Source: Myxococcus stipitatus (lineage in GTDB: Bacteria > Myxococcota > Myxococcia > Myxococcales > Myxococcaceae). Taken from it: a DNA stretch of 64,000 bases. Under the pieces are notes generated by a model. The model saw only the letters and a list, made by a program, of their open reading frames with translations, was not told the DNA's origin and ran no database searches. This document shows, piece after piece, positions 34,089 through 42,197 of this stretch. Position 1 is the stretch's first letter, and each line of letters starts with the position of its first letter. The position numbers and the translations under genes are program-made. The stretch covers positions 124,001 to 188,000 of the forward strand of contig NZ_JAKCFI010000015.1 of the NCBI RefSeq assembly GCF_021412625.1, in the 5' to 3' direction.

Positions 34089-34945
34089 GCGCCACCTCCC
34101 GTGACGAAGAGGGGGCGCAATGGCCCGGCCACCAGGGCCTCCAGCGGCGACTCCGCGGACGTGGTGAGCAACGTCCCCCGCGCCCGGAGCGCCGCGCCCC
34201 GCAGGCTCCGCTGGTGCTCGGCGAAGCGCCGTGCGTACGCGGCGAGCACGTCGTCCGTCAGCAGCTCCTCCAGCGCCGCGCCACTCTCCGAGTCCACCAG
34301 CCGCGCGCCCTCTCCCCCCGAGGGGGACAGGTCCTCCGCGTCCAACACCTGCACCAGGAAGAGCCCGGCCGCGCCCCGGGACAGCCGGGCGCACAAGGCG
34401 GACAGGTCCGCCTCGAAGAGGAAGTCGCTCACCACCACCCGCAGGCCACACGGACGCGGAGGCGCCAGCCGTCCCAGCGCGGCGGCGAGGTCGTCACGCC
34501 CCTCGAACTCCAACGCGCGCAGCGCGGCCCGGCACGAAGGGCCCTGGACCTGCTCACCGCGCACGCCAGCGACTCGCAGCGTGGGGCTCAACCCCTGGCG
34601 CGCCGCCACCTCGCAGACGAGCAACGCGACCTCCCGCGCGCGCGCGCCCTTGCGCTCCGACAACGCCATGGAGCGCGAGCCGTCCACCACCACCTCCACG
34701 CGAGGCGACACCTCGTCCTGGCGCACGCGGAGGATGAGCTCGTCGGTGCGCGCCACCGCGTTCCAGTCGAGCTGCCGCAGGTCGTCGCCCGGCTGATACG
34801 CGCGGAAGTCCTGCAGTTCCATGGAGCTGCCCGTGGAGGCCGCGCGCACCTCGCCCACGCGCCCCCGGTGCGGCACGCGCGGAAGCGCCAGCGCCAGTCC
34901 TAGCGCCAGCCGGCCCACCGCGACTTCGTCCAGACGGCCAGTCAC
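34085..34945 (-). CDS. DUF58 domain protein (VWA-like, MoxR-associated)
   Basis: 286 aa from GTG 34945, overlapping the permease stop (GTGA). It has the DUF58 core: G-R-V-G-E-V-R-A...G-S-S-M-E-L-Q-D-F-R-A-Y-Q-P-G-D-D-L-R, then QLDWNAVARTDELILRVRQD. These are followed by a VWA-like domain whose MIDAS-type stretch is VVVDGSRSMAL. DUF58 proteins almost always accompany MoxR ATPases and are thought to be clients or co-chaperones recruiting other proteins. A short N-terminus (~35 residues) lacks the transmembrane segments found in some homologues, so it should be cytoplasmic and shuttle between MoxR and the BatA-like membrane subunits. Confidence 0.9.
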   Translation of the reverse strand: MTGRLDEVAVGRLALGLALALPRVPHRGRVGEVRAASTGSSMELQDFRAYQPGDDLRQLDWNAVARTDELILRVRQDEVSPRVEVVVDGSRSMALSERKGARAREVALLVCEVAARQGLSPTLRVAGVRGEQVQGPSCRAALRALEFEGRDDLAAALGRLAPPRPCGLRVVVSDFLFEADLSALCARLSRGAAGLFLVQVLDAEDLSPSGGEGARLVDSESGAALEELLTDDVLAAYARRFAEHQRSLRGAALRARGTLLTTSAESPLEALVAGPLRPLFVTGGGA

Positions 34946-36471
34946 GGCTTGTGGGCCCGCCTCTCGCGATCCACGAGCACCCGGTCCGCGGCGAAGGCCG
35001 CCAGCAACGCCAGGCACACCACGAAGGCGAGCAGGCCCCACGTCATCTTCGTGTCGACCACACTGGCGGAATAGTACTCGCTGCTGCCGAAGTTCACCGT
35101 GCCCACCAGGGGATTGAGCAGGTTGACGAGTCCGTCGTCCCCATCCAGCCGCAGCATCAGCGCGAAGAGCGGCGGGAGCGCCGAGCCCAGGATGACCGAC
35201 AGGACGAACAGCACCCGCACTGCCGCGGGAGACGCCGCCCAGGTCGAGTGGGACATCCGCCCCAGCAGCAGCGCCACCGAGAGGTAGAGGATGGCGTAGG
35301 CCGGCAGCGCCACCGTCGCCATCCGCATGGCCGGCCTGTCGGAGTAGGCGTCCGTCGAGAACAGCTCCAGCGCGAACCACGCCCCGGCCCACAGCGCCAG
35401 CAGCAGCACCGTCAGCCGGAAGCCCCGCACCGCGCCCGGGCGGAGCAGGGTCCACCACCGCGTCGCCGCGCGCAGCGGACGCGCCTGACCGTCGGCGTCC
35501 GTCGCGACGAACAGCCCCACGAACGTCAACTGCAGCGTGCCCACGATGGCGAAGGCCTCCGCGGCCTTGTGGTTGTAGCCGGAGGCCCACCAGACCCCCA
35601 TGCCCAGGACGAGCCCGAGCAGCCACTGCGCCACCCACGCGATGCGCGGGCCCCGCGAGTAGTTCTCCGTGGGGAGCGACAGCCGCGCCGCGGCGGTCTC
35701 GAACAACAGCCACCCATTGGTGAGCATGAGTCCCAGCCCGATGCTCACCGCATAGGCGAAGTCCGTGTCGCGCAGGCCCCGGTCCCCCTCGGACCCCAGG
35801 GCCACCGCGATGCCGATGCCATACCCGAGCCCGAGCATGAGCACGCCCAACAACACGAAATGGACGAGGGCGCGCCCCATCCTCCCGTCCGCCAGCGTCG
35901 CCGAACACACCGCCACCAGCGTGAGGAAGACGAGCCACGTACCTCCCAGCCCCAGCATGACGAGGACGAGCGGCAGGGAGATGCCGTTGAGGTAGTAGCT
36001 GAACAGGAGGAAGGGCCCCACCGCCGACGCATACAGGGCCGCCTGCACGAGGAAGGACGTCACCTTCCCCCGGATGATGCGCCGTGCCCCCAGGCCGGTG
36101 AGCACCAGCAGCACCCACGTCTCGTCCTCTCGCTCGCGCGCCAGGGAACGATAGGCGCTGTAGGGGATGACGAAGAAGTGCACCACCCCCAGGCAGCAGA
36201 AGAAGGCGAGGAAGTAGTCCCTCCCCGCGCGGGAGAAGTCGACCGCGTCCCGGCTATGGACATACGCGACGAACGCCAGCAGCGTGCACGCCATCAACAT
36301 CAGGCCGAAGCACACCCAGAACACCCGCGTGCGCAGGCCCTGACGAATCTCCTTCACGACCAGCGGGTTGAGCCGGTCCGACCACTTCTCCCACCGCGAC
36401 TCCGCCGCCCCCCTCGTCACGGGAGGTGCCACGGAGGGCGCCACGTCGGCGGTCTCCACGGGCGCGCTCAT
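34942..36471 (-). CDS. ABC transporter permease (ABC-2 type)
   Basis: 509 aa, ATG 36471, overlapping the ATPase stop by 4 nt. It has twelve or so hydrophobic segments, beginning after a cytoplasmic N-terminus with LNPLVVKEIRQGLRTRVFWV, a motif typical of ABC-2 permeases in gliding/exopolysaccharide-type exporters (NPLxxKExR). Conserved ABC-2 features include YSAYRSLAREREDETWVLLV (coupling-helix region) and LVLTGLGARRIIRGKVTSF. Length is about twice that of a six-helix half-permease, so one copy could form the whole channel. Works with the ATPase encoded immediately upstream. The exported substrate is unknown. Confidence 0.88.
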   Translation of the reverse strand: MSAPVETADVAPSVAPPVTRGAAESRWEKWSDRLNPLVVKEIRQGLRTRVFWVCFGLMLMACTLLAFVAYVHSRDAVDFSRAGRDYFLAFFCCLGVVHFFVIPYSAYRSLAREREDETWVLLVLTGLGARRIIRGKVTSFLVQAALYASAVGPFLLFSYYLNGISLPLVLVMLGLGGTWLVFLTLVAVCSATLADGRMGRALVHFVLLGVLMLGLGYGIGIAVALGSEGDRGLRDTDFAYAVSIGLGLMLTNGWLLFETAAARLSLPTENYSRGPRIAWVAQWLLGLVLGMGVWWASGYNHKAAEAFAIVGTLQLTFVGLFVATDADGQARPLRAATRWWTLLRPGAVRGFRLTVLLLALWAGAWFALELFSTDAYSDRPAMRMATVALPAYAILYLSVALLLGRMSHSTWAASPAAVRVLFVLSVILGSALPPLFALMLRLDGDDGLVNLLNPLVGTVNFGSSEYYSASVVDTKMTWGLLAFVVCLALLAAFAADRVLVDRERRAHKP

Positions 36472-37448
36472 GCCAGCCTCCCTCGCGTCACCGTCATGAA
36501 CGCGTCCTCCAGGTTGTGCTCCCGCATGCCGAAGGAGCAGACCCCCAAGCCCGCGGATACCATCGCCGCCAGCAGCACCGCCGCCGCCGCGTCCCGCTCC
36601 CTCGGCCCCGAGCCGGGCTCCAGTTCCAGGCGTACCCGCAGGGACTCTCCCTCACGGGAGACGCGCCCCACGCGAGGCTGCTCCAGCAGCAACCGCTCCG
36701 CGCGAGCCCACGCCGCCTCGCCCTCGTCGCCCACCGACAGCCGCACCATCAGCTCCAGCGCCGCGACGCCCGCGCTCTGGCGGAGGATGTCCTCCACCCG
36801 CCCCGTCGCCAGCAGGCGCCCCTGCTCGATGATGGCGCACGTGTCGCAGATCTCCGCCAGCTCCGTGAGGATGTGGCTGGAGATGATGACCGCCTTGCCC
36901 TGGGCCGCGAGCGCGCGCAGAAGCTCGCGCAGCTCGATGCGGGCGCGCGGGTCCAGGCCGTCCGCCGGCTCGTCCAGCAGGAGCAGCTTGGGGTCGTGCA
37001 GCAACGTGCGCCCCAACGCGACCCGCTGCCGCATGCCCTTGGAGAGGGACGTCGCGAGCCGGTCCGCCAGGGGGCCCAGCCCGGTGAAGTCCATCACGGA
37101 CGCCACCCGCTGCCTGCGCAGCGCGCCCGTCAGTCCATAAGCCCGCGCGAAGAAGTCGAGGAACTCCTCGACCGTGACGTCGTCGTAGGTGCCGTAGCGG
37201 TCCGGCATGTAGCCGATGAGCGGCCGGGCCTTGTCGGGCGCGTCCACCAGCGAGTGGCCGTCCAGCAGCACGCGCCCCGCGGTGGGCACGTCGAGCGTGG
37301 CGAGGATGCGCAGCGTGGTGCTCTTGCCCGCGCCATTGGGCCCGATGAAGCCCAGGATGTTGCCGGCCTCCAGTTGGAGCGACACGCGGTCCACCGCGCG
37401 CAACGCGCCGAAGTCGCGCGTCAACCCCTTCACTTCCAGGAGGCTCAT
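36468..37448 (-). CDS. ABC transporter ATP-binding protein
   Basis: 326 aa from ATG 37448 (MSLLEVKGLTRDFGALRAVD). Walker A GPNGAGKST (~residues 36-44), signature LSKGM (SLSKGMRQRVALGRTLLHDP, the variant usual in ABC-2 exporters), Walker B LLLLDEPADGLDP, and the switch His in SSHILTEL. Drives the ABC-2 permease in the next gene. The C-terminal ~90 residues form an extra regulatory-like domain (VAALELMVRLSVGDEGEAAW, FGMREHNLEDAFM). 4-nt overlaps on both sides show strict co-translation with the membrane protein upstream and the permease downstream. Confidence 0.94.
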   Translation of the reverse strand: MSLLEVKGLTRDFGALRAVDRVSLQLEAGNILGFIGPNGAGKSTTLRILATLDVPTAGRVLLDGHSLVDAPDKARPLIGYMPDRYGTYDDVTVEEFLDFFARAYGLTGALRRQRVASVMDFTGLGPLADRLATSLSKGMRQRVALGRTLLHDPKLLLLDEPADGLDPRARIELRELLRALAAQGKAVIISSHILTELAEICDTCAIIEQGRLLATGRVEDILRQSAGVAALELMVRLSVGDEGEAAWARAERLLLEQPRVGRVSREGESLRVRLELEPGSGPRERDAAAAVLLAAMVSAGLGVCSFGMREHNLEDAFMTVTRGRLA

Positions 37449-39328
37449 GGCTTGTCCTCCCGCACCGTCCCACGCACCAGATGGACTCCCGCCTCCAACG
37501 TCATCTCGATGGCCGAGGTCGGCAGCGGCCCGGGCCCACGCAGCACCGCGACGAACCCTCCTTCGGGGAGGTTCGACCGGAACGAGTGCTTGTCGTGCGA
37601 CAGCCGGACGAACAGCCCGGAAGACAGGTGTTGATCCACCAGCCCGTCCACGGCGTCCCCGTCCTCCTCCTCCTCCACGGGCTCCCCCAACACGCCCTCC
37701 TCGCCATCCGCGAGCGAGGGCAGCTTGCGCAGCGCGCCCTCCCATCGCACGAGTCCTCCCTCCAGGGGCGCGCCCAGCGCGTTCTGGACGCGGCCGTCCG
37801 CGCGCACCACGAGGCGGACTCGCGTCGGCTGCACGGTGACCTCGCCCCACTCGCGATAGGTGCGCGCCGGCAGGAAGCCCGCGCCGAGCTCGAGTCCGTT
37901 CGTCCAGTCGAGGTCCGCGGTCTCGCTGGCCACCTGGGCGGGCGAAACCAGGACGGTGGTCCCGGGCAGGCGCACCGAATCGAGCGAGAGGTTCGCGTAC
38001 CAGGCCCCCACCCCCAACGTCACCGCGCGAGCGCGCGCATCGTCCAACCACGTCATGCTGTAGCGCGCCGTATAGGTGGCGAAGCCGTCCCTCACCACCG
38101 ACCAGGCGACGAGCAGGAGGCAGGTGAGCAACGACACGGACGGGATGGCGACCAGGACAGCGACGGGGCCACGGCGCCGCGCCAGCATCCACGCGCCCGG
38201 CCCCACCGCGGCCACGAACGCCAGCATGAACACGAACAGCCCCCCCATGGACGCACGCGCCCGACCGAGCAGGGGGGCGCCGCCCTCGAGGACCGATATG
38301 CGGCCCCTGCGCTCCGACTGGGACAGGCTCATGGGGCTCACCACGCCCTCCGCCGTTTCGGGCTCTCCCTTCAGCAGGTCGAGGATCATCGCCAGGCACG
38401 AGACCGCGGGCTCTCGAGCGTCACACCACCAGACCTGTCCGAAGGCATAGGTCGCCGGCGGCCGGGGCAGTCCCTCCGACAGGAGCGGGAGGTGCTCGCG
38501 CAGCCCCCGCTCGTCGTACCGCGTGAAGACCAGCCGCCCACCCGCGAGCAGATAGGACTCCAGGGTGGCCCAGAGGTCCGAGGGGAGCTCCAAAGGCGAC
38601 ATCGTGACGACGACCGCGTCGAACCCCACGTAGGACGCCAGCTCACGAGGCGCATCCCCCGCCTCGAGGAAGCGCGCGGCGAAGTGTGGCTCGTCCTGCT
38701 CGCCCGCCTCCACGAGACCGGTCGCCTTCACGAAGGGCTCGGACGTGCCCAGCACCAGCAGCGCGCTGTCACGCGAGTCATCGGCGTACACGTGCCGACG
38801 GATGGGCGGCAGGTCCGGCGACGTGACGGTGAGATCCCCCGTGCTCAACGACTCCGGCACCGGGAGCCAGACGACGACACGCTGGCGTGGCCCCACCTCC
38901 ACGGAACGGGAGATGGTGCGCGGTGGGTCGGAGACGGGCGAGCGATAGCTCACCCGCGCCGGAAGTGGCACGGACCCCGTGTTGTTCAGCACCACCTGGA
39001 ACGAGGTGTACCCGATGGGCGGGCGAAGCGCCGTCAGGGAGAAGGTGGCGCGCAGCGAGCCCTCGGTCTCCGTCTCCGCGGAGGCGCTGGAGACGCGGTA
39101 GCCCCGCATCACCTTCGCGCCGGAGGCGTCCGTGGTCGACACGGGAGCCACCGCGGCCTCCACCGTGGCGGCGTCCGCCTCCGCCATGTCCGCGGCCTGC
39201 GTCGCGACCGGGGGCGGGGCGGCGGTCTGGACCTTCCGCGGAGGAGGGGCCGTGCGCGCGGGAGGAGTCGCGTGAGCAACGGCCCCGAGGAGCAGGAGCC
39301 CCAGCGCGACGAGGGTCGCTCTATGCAC
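37445..39328 (-). CDS. Secreted/membrane protein of the MoxR-ABC operon, unknown function
   Basis: 627 aa. The signal peptide MHRATLVALGLLLLGAVAHA is followed by a Pro/Ala-rich stretch (~21-45). A large beta-rich periplasmic domain covers ~60-350 (SLRATFSLTALRPPIGYTSF, VVVWLPVPESLSTGDLTVTS, and an amidotransferase-like segment VVVTMSPLELPSDLWATLES followed by GGRLVFTRYDERG). Two membrane helices lie at ~355-405 (GGLFVFMLAFVAAVGPGAWM, VAIPSVSLLTCLLLVAWSVV). A further soluble domain (~410-627) carries an acidic stretch (GEPVEEEEDGDAVDG). Its position between MoxR and the ABC ATPase, with overlaps on both sides (8 and 4 nt), makes it a likely ABC accessory subunit analogous to GldG-type proteins; this is inference. 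Confidence 0.75.
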   Translation of the reverse strand: MHRATLVALGLLLLGAVAHATPPARTAPPPRKVQTAAPPPVATQAADMAEADAATVEAAVAPVSTTDASGAKVMRGYRVSSASAETETEGSLRATFSLTALRPPIGYTSFQVVLNNTGSVPLPARVSYRSPVSDPPRTISRSVEVGPRQRVVVWLPVPESLSTGDLTVTSPDLPPIRRHVYADDSRDSALLVLGTSEPFVKATGLVEAGEQDEPHFAARFLEAGDAPRELASYVGFDAVVVTMSPLELPSDLWATLESYLLAGGRLVFTRYDERGLREHLPLLSEGLPRPPATYAFGQVWWCDAREPAVSCLAMILDLLKGEPETAEGVVSPMSLSQSERRGRISVLEGGAPLLGRARASMGGLFVFMLAFVAAVGPGAWMLARRRGPVAVLVAIPSVSLLTCLLLVAWSVVRDGFATYTARYSMTWLDDARARAVTLGVGAWYANLSLDSVRLPGTTVLVSPAQVASETADLDWTNGLELGAGFLPARTYREWGEVTVQPTRVRLVVRADGRVQNALGAPLEGGLVRWEGALRKLPSLADGEEGVLGEPVEEEEDGDAVDGLVDQHLSSGLFVRLSHDKHSFRSNLPEGGFVAVLRGPGPLPTSAIEMTLEAGVHLVRGTVREDKP

Positions 39329-40319
39329 GAGGCACCTCGGGCACCGCCGCGAGCAGGGCGGTCACCACGTCCGTCGCGGACACCTTCTCCAACGAGGCCT
39401 CGTACGCGAGCACCAGGCGATGGTTGAGCACCGCGGGCGCGGCGGCCACGATGTCGTCGAAGCCCACGTTGGGGCGGGCGTTGAGCAGCGCGCGGGCGCG
39501 TCCCGCCGCCGCGAGCGCGAGCGCGGCACGGGGGCTCGCGCCGTAGCGGACGAAGCGGCGCACGGCGTCCGGCGCGGAGGGCTGGCGCGGGTCGCTCGCC
39601 TCCACCAGCCGTCCGATGAAGTCCGCCACCGGCCCGGGCAGGTGCACGCGGTCGGCGGCGGAGAACAAGGTCGAAAGGCCGCTGGCGTCCAGCACCGGGG
39701 TCAGCTCCGGCGGAGCGCCGCGCACGCGCGTGGTGAGCAGCGTGCGCAGCGTCTTCGCGCCCACGGGGGGCACCTGGACGCGGAACAGGAAGCGGTCGAG
39801 CTGGGCCTCCGGCAGCGGATAGGTGCCCTCCAGCTCGATGGGGTTCTGCGTCGCGAGCACGAAGAACGGGTCCGGCAGGGGACGCGTCTGGCCCAGCACC
39901 GTCACGCACCGCTCCTGCATGGCCTCCAGCAACGCGGCCTGCGTCTTGGGACTGGAGCGGTTGATTTCGTCCGCCAGCACCAGGCTCGCGAACAGCGGAC
40001 CCTCGCGGAAGACGAACTCGCGCCGCGACTCGCCCTCCAGGACGTAGGTACCGGTGATGTCGCCCGGCAGCAGGTCCGGTGTGAACTGGATGCGCCGGAA
40101 GGGCAGCGACAGGAGCCGCGCGAGCGACTTGCACAGCTCCGTCTTGCCCAGGCCCGGAAGGCCCTCCAGCAACACGTGCCCTCGCGCGAGCACCGCCACG
40201 ACGACCTGCTCGACGACGCCAGCCTGGTCGAGCAGCACCGTGTTCAAGCCATCCTTGAGACGGGCCGCTGTTTCCGCCGCCCCCTGTGCCTCGGCGGGAC
40301 TGAGAAGCTCCGCTGCCAC
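39321..40319 (-). CDS. MoxR-family AAA+ ATPase
   Basis: 332 aa from GTG 40319, preceded by AAGGGGAG at ideal spacing; an ATG 11 codons earlier (40352) is weaker. Walker A GLPGLGKTE, Walker B LVLADEINR, sensor-1 VLATQNPIELEGTYPLPEAQ and sensor-2/arginine region in GASPRAALALAAAGRA are all present. MoxR ATPases act as chaperones that load metal ions or assemble protein complexes, working with DUF58 and VWA proteins; all three kinds are encoded in this operon. It overlaps the downstream membrane protein by 8 nt. The short gap to the upstream DUF4175-like gene holds a duplicated segment (separate entry). Confidence 0.95.
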   Translation of the reverse strand: MAAELLSPAEAQGAAETAARLKDGLNTVLLDQAGVVEQVVVAVLARGHVLLEGLPGLGKTELCKSLARLLSLPFRRIQFTPDLLPGDITGTYVLEGESRREFVFREGPLFASLVLADEINRSSPKTQAALLEAMQERCVTVLGQTRPLPDPFFVLATQNPIELEGTYPLPEAQLDRFLFRVQVPPVGAKTLRTLLTTRVRGAPPELTPVLDASGLSTLFSAADRVHLPGPVADFIGRLVEASDPRQPSAPDAVRRFVRYGASPRAALALAAAGRARALLNARPNVGFDDIVAAAPAVLNHRLVLAYEASLEKVSATDVVTALLAAVPEVPRA

Positions 40320-40354
40320 GTGTGTTCTCCCCTTCCGACTCCGGACCACCAAGA

Positions 40355-40441
40355 TACCGCTTCACCAGGTCGCGACCGCTCGGCGGCCGCTGCCGCTCGC
40401 CGGGTTACCGCCCCCCAAAGTACCGCTTCACCAGGTCGCGA
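40355..40441 (-). repeat. 66-bp tandem duplication of a gene end, interrupted by a stop
   Basis: The bases at 40421-40441 (coding RDLVKRY near the C-terminus of the DUF4175-like protein) are repeated exactly at 40355-40375. Periodicity is 66 bases (22 codons). The reading frame is unbroken except for the TAA stop between the copies. In frame the second copy reads GRDLVKRYLGGPES. Confidence 0.85.
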
Positions 40442-41955
40442 TTGCGCGGCAGCAGCGGCTGCGCGCCGGGCCCCGCCGTCGCCTCGCCACGGGCCGACGT
40501 ACCACGCGCGCCCCTGTCACCGGCGGGCCCCGTGCCACGACGAGGCTCCGCGGCCTCGAGCCCCCACAACTCGCCCGCCTCGCCGCCGTGCCCCTCCGGC
40601 AAGGGCTCGAACGCGAGCCGATCCGGGTCCATCTCCGCCTCGCCGCCGTAGACGAGCGACTCGTGCCCGCCCTCGCGCCCCGGCGCTCCCGCCCCCTCGC
40701 GGACACCCCGGCTCGCGTGTTGCCCGGACGCGCGGTTTCCTCCCTGTCCCCGCGAATCCCCCTGCCCCTGCTCCTGCCCTTGTCCCGGCCCACGGCGCTG
40801 CCGCGATGCCTCGCCCGACCGAGCCTGTCGTTCTCCCGATGGGGACGGCTGATTCTCCCGCTCCGCGAAGCGCTGCGAGAGGGCTTGCTGTCGTCGCTCC
40901 AACGAGCGGCGCAGGTCGGAGACCTGGTCCACGCTGCCCGACGCCTGGGCGCGAGCCCGACGCCGCGCGCGCGCGTCCCCCTGCTGTCCGCCGTCGCCTC
41001 CGCCCCGCTCGTTGGACGCCTGCCCCTGCTCGTCCGAGCCTTCACCCTGCTGCGCCGCGCCGTCGGACGACGGCCCCTGTCGTTCACGGACCTCCGCGCC
41101 CTCGCCCTGTCCCGACGGGTCGTTGGACGCCTGCGCCTCCCCGCCGCGTTCCCCCGCCCCCAGCGCCATCAGCGCGTTCTCCAGCGCCTCACGCTCGCGG
41201 GCCGCGGCCTCCGCGCCGCCGGCCGCGCCCAGGGACTCCTCCAGCTCCCGCGCGGCCTCCGAGGCCCGGGCCAGGTTCGCGGCGGCCTCCGCGGCGCGCT
41301 CGGCGAGCCGGCGCTCCAGCGAATCGGCGGCCTCCCAGTCGGTGGCGTCGAAGCGGCCCGCGGCCACCTCCTCGGACAGGCGCCGCAGCTCGTCCTCGAG
41401 CGCCTGGCCCAGCGGCGCCTCGCGCGCGAGCGCCTCCGCCCGCGCCTGGACCGAGTCCACCTTGGCCGCGGCGGCGGCGTGCGTCTTCCGGGCGCCCTTC
41501 ACGGGGGGCAGTGGCAACACGAGCCCCACGAGCAGGAACGCGAGCGCGCCGACGAGGGCGCCCACGGGGCGGCGCCACTCCACGCGCGGTGGCTTCACCG
41601 TGCTGGCGAGCTGGTTGACGGTCAGCTCCCACTCGCCCACCGGGCGCTCCAGCCGCGTGAGCAGCAGCCCGCCCGCGTTGGCCGAGCGGTCCGCCAGCAC
41701 GGCGGCGTGCTCCAGCGACACGCCCACGGCCCGGGCCCGCAAGCCCCACACGGCCAGCCCCGCGAGCACCAGGGGCGCCATCGCCCACGCGGCGGCGTCC
41801 CGCAACAGCAGACGGGCCAGCACACACGCGGTGGCGGTGCCCCAGGCCGGGGCGATGCCCGCTCGCGCCCAGGCCACGGCGTTGAGGCGCCGCTGGACGC
41901 GTCGTACCGGAGCGAGCACCAGGGCCTGGAGGCGGCGTTCTTCGCTGGCAGCCAT
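40405..41955 (-). CDS. DUF4175-like membrane protein with Gln/Gly-rich tail
   Basis: 516 aa from ATG 41955 (MAASEERRLQALVLAPVRRV). Three hydrophobic segments: two near residues ~38-70 and one near ~128-150 (VGALVGALAFLLVGLVLPLP). They are followed by an alpha-helical coiled-coil-like domain (~165-260). A long low-complexity region (~265-440) rich in Gly, Gln, Ser, Arg and Glu comes next. The C-terminus LLPRNRDLVKRYFGGR resembles the conserved end of DUF4175 (TIGR02302-type) proteins. First gene of the eight-gene operon. It probably tethers or regulates the MoxR/VWA complex; no catalytic motif is present. Confidence 0.75.
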   Translation of the reverse strand: MAASEERRLQALVLAPVRRVQRRLNAVAWARAGIAPAWGTATACVLARLLLRDAAAWAMAPLVLAGLAVWGLRARAVGVSLEHAAVLADRSANAGGLLLTRLERPVGEWELTVNQLASTVKPPRVEWRRPVGALVGALAFLLVGLVLPLPPVKGARKTHAAAAAKVDSVQARAEALAREAPLGQALEDELRRLSEEVAAGRFDATDWEAADSLERRLAERAAEAAANLARASEAARELEESLGAAGGAEAAAREREALENALMALGAGERGGEAQASNDPSGQGEGAEVRERQGPSSDGAAQQGEGSDEQGQASNERGGGDGGQQGDARARRRARAQASGSVDQVSDLRRSLERRQQALSQRFAERENQPSPSGERQARSGEASRQRRGPGQGQEQGQGDSRGQGGNRASGQHASRGVREGAGAPGREGGHESLVYGGEAEMDPDRLAFEPLPEGHGGEAGELWGLEAAEPRRGTGPAGDRGARGTSARGEATAGPGAQPLLPRNRDLVKRYFGGR

Positions 41956-42197
41956 GTGGAAGGACCAGTGTCGGACACTCGGACCGCCCCCACAAGCCGC
42001 GCGCGTCGGGCCGTCGCCCGCCCGGTGTGGGCGGTGGCTTGTCCACCATGAACGGTCTCCCACCCCACCGCGCGCGCGGGCCACCGCTTCACTGCCATGA
42101 ACTGAACGCGCGGGCGCGGGGTCGGAGTTGCCCTGGCGTCTCCGCCATCGGAAGGTCGCGCATCGCGGCCACGCGAGCCATCCCCGGGGGGATTCCC

